A stretch of DNA of 39,657 bases from positions 1 to 39,657 of the IMG/VR virus record IMGVR_UViG_3300022200_000131. One strand, written 5' to 3'. The notes beneath the pieces were generated by a model that saw nothing but the letters and a program-made list of their open reading frames with translations, searched no databases and was not told the DNA's origin. A program made the position numbers and the translations under genes. Origin of the DNA: a virus. Position 1 is the first letter of the stretch; every line of letters starts with the position of its first letter. Below are positions 10,101 through 17,270 of this stretch, in pieces.

Positions 10101-12728
10101 AACATAGTACTCCCTTCCGTCTGGAGTTTGAGTAACTGATATTGTACCTGAAGCACCACCACCTTTACCGTCTGTGTATTTTACCTTCTTACCTACGAAG
10201 TTTTTTTCTTTCCTTGGGATTGTTTTTCTTGGAGTCTTTTTAGAAACTGTCCTTGTACGTTCTTCGGCAACTTTTCTAGTTTCAGTCGTTGTGATATTGT
10301 CATAATTTTCTAACTTTTGAATTTCATCTTCTATTAATTCTCGCATTATTTCAGCCTCCTGGGTATTAACCCCGTCTAGCTGGTTTAACGCATCGTAAGC
10401 CTCGTTTAAAGCGTTATCTAGTTTTACCTCATTGACAGACTCACCGCTAGAAATAGTGATTGAAACCTCGTTAAAAACAGCTTTGTTTTCCAATACTGTT
10501 TCAGAGGTTAGGTCTGCTTCTTGATCACTAGGTTTTAACCCTGTATTATCTTTATTTTCAGTTTCTTTTATTTTTACCTCTTGTGATTTTATCCTTATCT
10601 CTTCTTCTAAAGATTTTATCTCTTCATCTATTTGTTCTTTAGCAACACCTTTTTTATTCTTTGCTTCTGCTCTAAGTTCCGTAAGCCTTATTGCTTGATC
10701 TAAAGTAGTTGATGCTTCCTCTTCTGTGAAGCTACTAGGTATCTCAGATACCGCCTCAAATGATTTGTTTACCTTATTTAAGAATGCGTTCGCATCTTCT
10801 TTTTTTACTATTCCTTTTTTAACAAATTGATCCAAAACCTGTTTAGTTCCATTTAAGTCTCTACTAGCTTTGAGTATCATTTGATTCTCAATTTGCTTTC
10901 TTTTATTCAAGCTTGTTATAGTTGGAATAGTACCAGATGCGATAGTAGTTGTAGCTACAGTATTGATTAATTCACCCAAAGTTGGTAAGTAAACTTCAAC
11001 ATCTTCATTTTGAATAGCTATAGCTCCAGTTTGAAATGTCTTTCCAGCCAAGACAAGAATTTCTTCTAAGTTCTCTTTACCAACTATTTCTCCAATACTC
11101 TTTAACGCTTCTTTAGCAGCAAAACGATTTCCTCTAGATAAATTAGATGCAAATGTTTTAAGAGCAATATCTTTAATTTCTTTTGAGAAAATTTTGTTAT
11201 CTGGCATTATAAGCTCTGTAGCTCCCTCTAGTAAAGACATGAATTGAGTATAAGCGAAAGCATCTGATCCGCTTAGATTCATTTCTTTAGCATCCCTCCT
11301 ATTACTCTCTAATGAAGCAGCGTATCCACCAGCAACAGTATATACGTTTTGAGATGAAGAAACTAAAGCGTCTTTAGCAAATGAAGTTAATAAACTACCT
11401 TCTGTTGAAGCCAACGCAGCTCTTCCAGCGTATACATTTCCCAAAGCTAAAGCTGCTAATATACCCACTTGATCTGCCGCACCTAAAAAAGCACCGCCTA
11501 AATCATACTCTCCAGTTTGTTCGTTATAAAACTGTCTCTCACTTACAAGTAGTTTATCTTTATATGTTTTATCAGCATAGTCTAATATTCTATCAGATAT
11601 AGTGTACAAATCACCCCTACCTGTAATATCTTCAAAGCTTGAAGCAAGAGTAGCTGGAAGAGTTATTAAATCAGTGGCAACGTTGTTTAAGCTATTTAAT
11701 GCCCTGAAAGCTAAGTCTTTAGAAAAATTTAATACACCTCCTGTATTTAATTCGTCTATTATTTCTTGATCTTCTCTTATCTTATCTATGATAGGCTTGT
11801 TTTCTGTTTGAAGATTCACAAACTTTGCATAATCATTTATGAAGTTTGTTTTTTTCTTTTCAATTTCTATATAAGATAAGAAGTCAGTAGGCTTTTCAAT
11901 ACTTTGTAATTCCGATGCTTCTTGAGTGATTTTATTTCTTAGGTATTCAGATTGAATAAGAAATGACTCTTCATTATCTATAGTTTTATCTTGTCTGTAT
12001 CTAGATAATCTTTCAGGGTCGTTTAATAAATCAAATCTCATCTTTTGATTAAAAGAAGAGTCACCCATCATCATAGGGAACGCATTATTGATAATGCTAT
12101 CCAACCCTTTATCAAAGTCTGTTTTAAAATTTTGAGAATCATTTTGGGAAGCAATATCAGCGTCAATCTTTGCTTTTTCATTAACTAACAACGCATCACT
12201 TGCTTTATTTACCTCATCTTCAAGCATCTTGTCTTGCTCAGGAATCTCTTGAAGTTTTTTTCTCACTAAGTCTTCAAAATTTAATTTAACACCTAGTTTA
12301 TCTTTTTCTGCTTGTTTTTCAGAAATTACTTGAGTTGGTTTTTTATTTCCGTCATCCCAACTATATAAGTCTGAGTCTTTTGGTTTTTTATTTTGTTCTT
12401 TTGAAATAGATTCTGTGGATTTTAAATACTCTGGTGTGTTATCTATAAAAGGAATCCCATTCTGCTTTGAAGGCTCTGTAGGCTGCGACTGTAGCTCCAC
12501 AGAGCCTTTTGTAAAATTTACAGGTTCACCCTCCACGCTGCTAGAAAACACAGATTGAAATTCCTCTGGAGTATTTGGAACATCTATTTTTTGTGACTTT
12601 ACAAATGAATAAAATTGACTTGCGGTATTCTTATCTTGCATTGAAGATTGAAATTCCTTATAAGATTCAGGAACGTCTATATTAGATGACTTTAAATATT
12701 CGTAAAATTGCTCTCCTTTATCGTTCAT
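4185..12728 (-). CDS. Giant internal virion/ejection protein (2847 aa) with zinc metallopeptidase motif
   Basis: The largest gene in the window and the last of the structural operon, a place that in T7-like and crAss-like phages holds DNA-ejection or cargo proteins. The N-terminus has two copies of a short unit (QFYEYLKSSNIDVP near residue 7; QFYSFVKSQKIDVP near 38). Long charged, coiled-coil-like segments rich in K/E follow. At residues about 1519-1526 is LHEFSHVW, with H1521, E1522 and H1525 forming a HExxH zinc site, and a downstream QEAMAEAIAN offers a third Glu ligand. This resembles the peptidase modules of phage 'polyvalent' giant proteins. A hydrophobic region lies in the last 250 residues (ending near FSLIFSMLG), and the extreme C-terminus is an R/E/S/P-rich repeat tail. 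Known families suggest it is packaged in the capsid and ejected; peptidoglycan or protein cleavage is inferred. Not a tape measure by context. Confidence 0.75.
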   Translation of the reverse strand: MNDKGEQFYEYLKSSNIDVPESYKEFQSSMQDKNTASQFYSFVKSQKIDVPNTPEEFQSVFSSSVEGEPVNFTKGSVELQSQPTEPSKQNGIPFIDNTPEYLKSTESISKEQNKKPKDSDLYSWDDGNKKPTQVISEKQAEKDKLGVKLNFEDLVRKKLQEIPEQDKMLEDEVNKASDALLVNEKAKIDADIASQNDSQNFKTDFDKGLDSIINNAFPMMMGDSSFNQKMRFDLLNDPERLSRYRQDKTIDNEESFLIQSEYLRNKITQEASELQSIEKPTDFLSYIEIEKKKTNFINDYAKFVNLQTENKPIIDKIREDQEIIDELNTGGVLNFSKDLAFRALNSLNNVATDLITLPATLASSFEDITGRGDLYTISDRILDYADKTYKDKLLVSERQFYNEQTGEYDLGGAFLGAADQVGILAALALGNVYAGRAALASTEGSLLTSFAKDALVSSSQNVYTVAGGYAASLESNRRDAKEMNLSGSDAFAYTQFMSLLEGATELIMPDNKIFSKEIKDIALKTFASNLSRGNRFAAKEALKSIGEIVGKENLEEILVLAGKTFQTGAIAIQNEDVEVYLPTLGELINTVATTTIASGTIPTITSLNKRKQIENQMILKASRDLNGTKQVLDQFVKKGIVKKEDANAFLNKVNKSFEAVSEIPSSFTEEEASTTLDQAIRLTELRAEAKNKKGVAKEQIDEEIKSLEEEIRIKSQEVKIKETENKDNTGLKPSDQEADLTSETVLENKAVFNEVSITISSGESVNEVKLDNALNEAYDALNQLDGVNTQEAEIMRELIEDEIQKLENYDNITTTETRKVAEERTRTVSKKTPRKTIPRKEKNFVGKKVKYTDGKGGGASGTISVTQTPDGREYYVLESANPTVVEGDERKVSQTDTLQQKVVLGETSKAFNDGVVNLDKEGNPTSVTFKTKEGNQITIKSPEIAVAVSEEKVIQQQFDEETFNETYLEFVGEEQVEVKKAPSEKKVAVNTKPKSEPKQASKTDKEKLREKFGTTSPKFKKGEQGDTIDTSNKEEVQDEMDNLPEEVANFDAPSNLTTNEKINIGSLVQRFGNKLKSLWNGGVIKNISDFNGIPFIFTISDQLSSGAKENPLTGNTIDLNGGLGFALTEGNENNAWANTAEDKAAEMLNNAQEVYRNNTELFDRLWKEKNLPYGHIPVAIVKMGQESILTNEALFRLAADNIKTHFSEEERRNSLIGLKEDIKDFIYSTSSIITKENKNRKKKGLKPLTKSEELDLRNKVYSENNVIQFIKDNNFTTIDELLDNLNKLSPIGDRRQVSDLLFTGGVGKDTDPTKGRPSKKSAFALLGNKGKEYNKYIHTQTLNNILKEEATNNIPEEHIIGITSIDVLNPQLTKPNHRNYPDGVKGQMLGVLESPVHVADVFPEVYARIFAMNKPAVGGVMPSVRKVVGQAVAASGQIAAIKALRGAKINDKLSDLNKLLGLLKLSFPSVTVVDTKKEFDKALDSPNVKKFVKDGEVVYGFTSDGRVYLNPDKLSLNTPLHEFSHVWMSFLEENNPELLEKGYKLLEGTELLKRKIEEFGDTILARQEAMAEAIANRGETIIEAGKNSKFKNWLNAVFSYLKSKVNGFEGMSPKEIQNMSLEDFVDNSLAAILSGKEITEKQIKSVGVKFSKGKPSIQNIIDFAKEEGISNKDLIEFLKEEGYSDSAINKAFPKSKAAPTSVIEKDAVNVKLIKNLKNKISKLTDNNEARKVVAAELRVLLKDSSLSQFSKTTVNKVITNLKNTTVGNMQKMLDNVGDAIANDETRVARNNRYKARANAIKNIAKIGALKELQNSLITAIRIDPKYLSDDALARYDSIISDLLNVNKKYDNSTREEFSKNINYIITSYSRDSVKANNIATLINDLIDPSKSIRSNLAKMLKDDILTKEEHDIITRFSVILNESSIVDPMEGYTDEELAEYKSMIESENRKVIESDFIEAMAKAQSSFISLMSGEKVYVDKANKITVEDLRDLSVRDAKLTVRGIEMMRAGFVTPSLVQGIIKIDGHRAANKVPLLEIKESGVIDKVYSRIKTGATNTFKSRKNKSTAVADRISASPLKNLEQLFDVEKEMKDGAKKFKATSLYESLFRPSSVALSKAQDDLKVAETNLKAANNLLSFNQNERFIQKAKIMIYQIQREFDSNKGNKEVNPAIDWINASIKDKDTLLSDKEIKALEKIRDEFLVDGQIDAKSIFDSLTEKEVKALRLIDKVYNSIQDKATVDATAQGLPFILRENYVHLPKSSKQTDQVSDDFNDLFETFKNPSIKSKALIQRTGKTHSVSFDPVSNAYAASRKAINSYYMYPVVKSAKVSFSSLSKKAETKFSKDLVSSLEDVYDTIIRNEFQANVRNSAVIEKGLAWFGKAGYLSQLAGPVKSVVELTTNATHAMFLNPAAFVNGEKIMFSESSEIIDAALRFTNTTQGSRITGNADLESSSSVESRLFEKSKLFSNEEMTSEFSANAKTVFAAAKIPFDFAIKFNEGLISKPDTLIARPLFIGVFSQEFKKLTGQKLNWEKMANDEAYRERFAEAIDQSSAAADSAVIDNAASNNPFDSIPKNLADPDASMIKRAYQTMNVYMSRFRIFEYYSALKGVQNLFGKGEITRMQGAMLLTGTVVRMSMYKMAMETVFSLIFSMLGIDDDEDEINPSTDITRNILGGIATLAFGRNLGNFAQMPVNYGIEWLNELYGEGITREGEYNPYKDSVVFSKIALNPDPQDNAFLNLIVSSLGSFTPVVKTALRASELSTRVQTGKNEETIQKNKDELFERIPFELAGETGVIPGYKDLRKIYLKYLFQGINDAKKEKTTSSERPQRSERAERPERAERADRPSR

Positions 12729-12740
12729 TTGTATATCTTA

Positions 12741-14918
12741 TTATTTTTTAGAAAATGGATTTGTCACTGGTTCTTCAGTGCTTGCTTCTACGCTTGTTTT
12801 TAATTTTTGTTCAGTAAGAAAGTCACTAAGCTTTTTATTAATTTCATTTATCTCTTCCTCTGTGGACGAAGCAGTGGGTAGTTTAAGGTCTAACACTTCT
12901 TTATCGTTGCCATCCTCTACAATTATTCCCTGCCCTCCTGCATAATAACGTCTAACACTAAGACCTCCTTCTTTAAATACTTCTGGGTATTTAGTGGTTA
13001 ATGTTTCAGCTACAACTTTATCATCTTTATATAGCTTAGTATTATCTGGATTCTTTAATAAATCAATAGTTTCTTTAACGTCTTTTTTAGCTAATCTAGA
13101 TTTATTTGCCTCTTCTAAGTTTTCAGATTTACCATATCTTACTTCATCAAGGGAGTTTTGATCTACATTTCTCAACTCTGTGTCAATAGCACTTCTTAAG
13201 TTCTTTATTTCTTGCTCTTTGTCTTTAGCTTCGAAATCATACTTAAATGTAAGCTTTTCTCCAGAAGGAACTAACTCACCATCCCTCATTACATTTGGTT
13301 TTGGGAACACAAATGTTTTTGATTTTTCATCATAATAAGCAGTTCCTTTTTCGCCTTTAAAAGCATTAGTTAAAATACTAGAGATATTAGAAAGCCTTTC
13401 ATCGTCATACCTTGCAATATCCGAAACACCAAACACATCTTCAGATTCAGCGAGCTTTAACTCTTCAATAAACTTATCTGTTATCTCAGTATTCATATTT
13501 CTTTGAATCTCTCCCTCTGTTGGTTTTCTGACTGTAGGTTTTTCTACTTTTGTTCCAGGAATAGGAACGCCAGTCTGCTGATTAAATACTCCTGCATCAG
13601 TCAATTGAGAAATAGTATACATACTTGTAAGATTCTCATAACCAGCTTTAGTCATGCCTCCGTATTGATCTCCACCAGCTGACAAGTCAAAAAACTCTGA
13701 ATTTATCTCTGTTGCTCCGTCTTTCTCTGTAGCTAAAACAATCCTTTCTCCAAATATAACACTGCCGTTTTTGTCATATTGTAAAAATCCATCTTCAGCA
13801 GTTTTAGGTTTTGAAATAAAGTATTCTCCTGTTTTTGAGTCGTAACTAGCGTACGCTTGTATGTTTGATAACACCCTGTCTGGACCAGACTTAGAAACTA
13901 ATTGAGCTAATGCCTTAGCATCGTTTACTACTAAGTTTTGAGTCTCGTTGAAGTTAATTGATTTATTAGATACTTGGACACTGCTTCCATCTGGAAGAAC
14001 CTTTGTTGTAGTACCTATATTTTTTAAGAACTCTGGATTCATTAATCCATTCTTACCAGTCAATCCTACCTTGTTAGAGCTTTGCTGCATTCTTTCATCC
14101 CAGTCGTCATTAACAATATATCCAAACATACTATTTGGACTCTTTGTAGGGTCTGATAAGAAGCTACTCACTTTCCCCATGTCTACCTCAAACTCTTTTC
14201 CTTCGTTTAGTTTAGACATATCTTTCCCAGCGTACTTTGCCACAACTCTGTATCCGTCAGTAGCGTTACCTACAACACTAAATTCTTCTTTAATATCTAT
14301 TCCATTACTTGGATTAGTAGACATGGCAATAGCCATAACTTTTGGGTCTGTTAGCTCTGGGTTTATCTGACCTCTACCTGTACCAACTCCTTTGGTAGCA
14401 AGTATGTCTTCCATCTTGCCAAGGTTGGCATTGTATAAATCTACAGTTTGACCTACATTATTTATTAAGTCGTTACCAGCTTTAATTTGATTTAAATCAT
14501 CCTCTCTTGTAATAGTTCTAATCTCCCCGGTGATAGGGTCTACCTTCTGTCTGTTGTAGCTCCCACCTGATGAGTTGTACGCAATCAATGCTTCTGTTTG
14601 ATCATCCAATACTTTACTCATGGTTTGCTTCAATACATCTGTATTTTCAGATGCAGCTTGCTTAACTATATTGCCTTTATCGTCAAATTGAGGGCCAAAT
14701 GATTTATTAAGATCATTCTGCATCGTCATTTTTTGCGTCTCAGCATTCTTAATAATCTCTTGATTCTTCGCTTTTCTTTGTCTATTAGCGTCAAAAAAAC
14801 CAACAGCTAAACCACCTACAGTAGAGACAGCTGCCGCTGCAATCTGACCTCCAATGTCATTCCTCTCTATTGGCCTTGAATCCCTCTGACTGATTCCTCC
14901 TTGATCTCTATAACCCAT
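12741..14918 (-). CDS. Putative internal virion protein, 725 aa
   Basis: The protein lies between the 213-aa and 2847-aa genes, with 12 bases to the latter. The N-terminus has a short Ala/Gly/Val hydrophobic stretch (GGQIAAAAVSTVGGLAVGFF, about residues 23-42) that could be a membrane-active or membrane-associated helix. The remainder is soluble, rich in D/E/K/N/T, with no catalytic motif I recognise. The C-terminus ends TEEPVTNPFSKK. By position it is probably a capsid-internal or ejected protein working with the 2847-aa protein, analogous to T7 gp15, but there is no sequence similarity I can point to. Confidence 0.6.
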   Translation of the reverse strand: MGYRDQGGISQRDSRPIERNDIGGQIAAAAVSTVGGLAVGFFDANRQRKAKNQEIIKNAETQKMTMQNDLNKSFGPQFDDKGNIVKQAASENTDVLKQTMSKVLDDQTEALIAYNSSGGSYNRQKVDPITGEIRTITREDDLNQIKAGNDLINNVGQTVDLYNANLGKMEDILATKGVGTGRGQINPELTDPKVMAIAMSTNPSNGIDIKEEFSVVGNATDGYRVVAKYAGKDMSKLNEGKEFEVDMGKVSSFLSDPTKSPNSMFGYIVNDDWDERMQQSSNKVGLTGKNGLMNPEFLKNIGTTTKVLPDGSSVQVSNKSINFNETQNLVVNDAKALAQLVSKSGPDRVLSNIQAYASYDSKTGEYFISKPKTAEDGFLQYDKNGSVIFGERIVLATEKDGATEINSEFFDLSAGGDQYGGMTKAGYENLTSMYTISQLTDAGVFNQQTGVPIPGTKVEKPTVRKPTEGEIQRNMNTEITDKFIEELKLAESEDVFGVSDIARYDDERLSNISSILTNAFKGEKGTAYYDEKSKTFVFPKPNVMRDGELVPSGEKLTFKYDFEAKDKEQEIKNLRSAIDTELRNVDQNSLDEVRYGKSENLEEANKSRLAKKDVKETIDLLKNPDNTKLYKDDKVVAETLTTKYPEVFKEGGLSVRRYYAGGQGIIVEDGNDKEVLDLKLPTASSTEEEINEINKKLSDFLTEQKLKTSVEASTEEPVTNPFSKK

Positions 14919-14941
14919 TTCGATGTTTTTTGTAATAATTA

Positions 14942-15583
14942 TTAATAAGGATTTCCGAGATTGTAATCACGCGAACTGCCAAATACATCTTTAGAAAGTC
15001 TCCTTCTTGATAAAACTGACGCTTCAAAATCACCAAGTGCTTGATAAGATCTATCATCAGCTAACTGCATTTGGTTTGCGTAGAAATCTAAATCAGCATT
15101 TGTTCTTGCCTCCTCAGCAGAGAATGTGAACTCCATACCAGCAGCCTTAGCAGCTTGAACCCTTTGTTTTTCAGATGCAACCATTTTTTGAAGTTGTGCG
15201 TCACCATCAGCTTTTAACTGTTGATTCTTAGCCTCTTGTTGTTCTATGTTTGCCGTAACCTCTCTTTTACTCTGTAAAGCAGCTTGTGCTAAAGCGGTTG
15301 CACCACCAGCTCCTGAACCTGTAGCCCTAAGAGTGTCTAACGTGTTAGCAAGCGCAGCGTCTGTTTGTTCCATTTGCATTTTCGCAGCTTGAGTAGCAAC
15401 ACCTAAATTAGCATAAGGATTAAAGAACGTGTCGCTTATATCAGTAACTGCTGATGACGGGTCTAAAATCTCAGCTCTTTGACTCCTAATATTCATTAAA
15501 GAACTATAGTTCAATTTAGCCTGTTCGTTGTAGTACTGCTCCCTTTCCTGAGCTGCAATAGCCTCTCTTCTTTTTCTTCCCAT
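14942..15583 (-). CDS. Putative internal virion protein, 213 aa, alanine/glutamine-rich
   Basis: The sequence is rich in Ala, Gln and Glu with long helical segments and a central glycine/alanine patch (RATGSGAGGATALAQAALQS). It starts MGRKRREAIAAQEREQYYNE and has coiled-coil-like stretches around residues 110-155. Composition and place (after the tail proteins, before two larger ejection-type proteins) resemble T7 gp14-like small internal core proteins of podoviruses. The assignment rests on synteny and composition, not on a diagnostic motif. Confidence 0.6.
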   Translation of the reverse strand: MGRKRREAIAAQEREQYYNEQAKLNYSSLMNIRSQRAEILDPSSAVTDISDTFFNPYANLGVATQAAKMQMEQTDAALANTLDTLRATGSGAGGATALAQAALQSKREVTANIEQQEAKNQQLKADGDAQLQKMVASEKQRVQAAKAAGMEFTFSAEEARTNADLDFYANQMQLADDRSYQALGDFEASVLSRRRLSKDVFGSSRDYNLGNPY

Positions 15584-15594
15584 TTCTTACTATG

Positions 15595-17268
15595 TTATTT
15601 TGATGAAAGCACATTGTTAGTTGATACCGCAAATAATTGCTTGCTTCCACCAACATCAGTCGTTAAATCTGTTTTTATTTTTACTGTTGCGTAAAATCCT
15701 TTTATTCCTGATATGTCGTTTCCGTAAACAACCTCATCAATTCTAGCAGTACTATTATTAATTAAATTAGCAACATACTTACCTTCTTTTCTATCGAATC
15801 CTGCTCTGTAGGTAGTTCCACCTTCCTTATAAGCTCCTTCGTCATAACTATAGACGTTTGCAGTCACATCTTGGTAGTCATTCAAACTAGGTGGTCCAGA
15901 ATAATTATTTAGGTCAATGCCTTGAGCATCTGACTTAAAACTTTCTATTGTCCAACCATTTGTTCCTTCGTATGAAACAACATTAAAATTCTTAGATATA
16001 GACACGCTTGGGTTAAATACAAACGTCACACTAGTTTCAGTTTGCTGACCATAGAACAAACCTTTGTTTTTAGCCGTAGTATTGTCATAGTGCTTCCATA
16101 TACTTCCACCCTTTGCTGTGTAATAACTTGAGTTTAATGTATCTGCAATATTTGGCTTGTAATCCCAAAAGCTGCTGAATCCGTTATTTGAATCGTTAAA
16201 AGAAACTGTACTGTACTCACCATCACCTACTGATAGATTTTTTACAGCTGGCTGTATTGAAACAACGTAAGAGTCTTGATAGTTATCGTAACCACCAACT
16301 ACCTTATCTTTAACAAGTTTGTATAGGTTAAGAGTTCCAGATCCAGCGTTCATAAATTGACTAAAGGTTACACTTGCTGATGTTGGACTAGTCACCGATA
16401 TGTTTGTAACATAAGCACCACTAACACCACCGTAGTTTCCGTACACGCTCATACCAAGCTCTATCAAGTCTACAGAACCAGTTAAATTTATTGTTTGACC
16501 AGTTCCAGACACCGCGAAAGCAATCAAATCACTTAACTTATAATTACCTGTTATTGACGAAAGTTCATCTCTAAAATGATCCCTCATTCCATACTCACTA
16601 ATTTCTGTGATACCGTCTCTGGAGAGTCTTAAAATAGCTCCCCTTGGTTGGTCACCCCAATAAATTCTATTGCCTTTTTTAGCAAATGATTCCGGGTGTT
16701 TACCTATTCCATATTCACCAGAGTAAGGGGTTACCTGACCTATCACTAAGTCGCTTGACGTAACCGTAGCGTCTCCTTCAGCAGAGTATATTGCAGACTT
16801 GTCTATCAACGCTCTACTCACCTTATCTTCCTGGAACACCATTAGGTTACCATCATTGGTGTATATTCTTTGTATGCTTCCGTATGTTGGGTCAACACTC
16901 TTTGTTATGTTTTCACCAACTGAGAATACGTTTGTTTCGTTAAAATCAGTAAGCGCGTTGTATATACCTGAGTAGATTAATGAATTTGACGATACAATTT
17001 CATCATCTTTTGTTTCGGTTATATAAGCCCTAACACCATAACCAGTTTCGGTGTTATTATAACCACCTCTAATTCTAGACTCTTCTACGTACCACCTGTA
17101 ATTGTTTGACACAGCTGTCTCCGGGACTCCATTTGTAGGCCATGTTAAACTATATGGATTCCAAGGTATACCGGGCCAAATAGCTTTACCACCTGCTGGA
17201 GAACCAGAGGTGGTAACTTTTTTAACTATAAATGAGTTGAAGTATTTTATTTCAATTAATGCACCCAT
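15595..17268 (-). CDS. Tail protein, 557 aa (crAss-like/podoviral tail hub or nozzle component)
   Basis: A beta-rich protein dominated by S, T, N, G and Y. Around residues 186-228 it carries a run of the type YGIGKHPESFAKKGNRIYWG followed by RGAILRLSRDGITEISEYGM. I associate this wording with structural tail proteins of crAss-like and related Bacteroidota phages, where a propeller-like domain precedes a distal region. The last ~240 residues look like beta-sandwich domains and could contact the receptor. It starts 2 bases after the 1118-aa gene ends and in another frame, so the two are separate genes. No dedicated tail fibre is visible in the window, so this protein or the 1118-aa one may carry that role (inference). 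Confidence 0.65.
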   Translation of the reverse strand: MGALIEIKYFNSFIVKKVTTSGSPAGGKAIWPGIPWNPYSLTWPTNGVPETAVSNNYRWYVEESRIRGGYNNTETGYGVRAYITETKDDEIVSSNSLIYSGIYNALTDFNETNVFSVGENITKSVDPTYGSIQRIYTNDGNLMVFQEDKVSRALIDKSAIYSAEGDATVTSSDLVIGQVTPYSGEYGIGKHPESFAKKGNRIYWGDQPRGAILRLSRDGITEISEYGMRDHFRDELSSITGNYKLSDLIAFAVSGTGQTINLTGSVDLIELGMSVYGNYGGVSGAYVTNISVTSPTSASVTFSQFMNAGSGTLNLYKLVKDKVVGGYDNYQDSYVVSIQPAVKNLSVGDGEYSTVSFNDSNNGFSSFWDYKPNIADTLNSSYYTAKGGSIWKHYDNTTAKNKGLFYGQQTETSVTFVFNPSVSISKNFNVVSYEGTNGWTIESFKSDAQGIDLNNYSGPPSLNDYQDVTANVYSYDEGAYKEGGTTYRAGFDRKEGKYVANLINNSTARIDEVVYGNDISGIKGFYATVKIKTDLTTDVGGSKQLFAVSTNNVLSSK

Positions 17269-17270
17269 AT

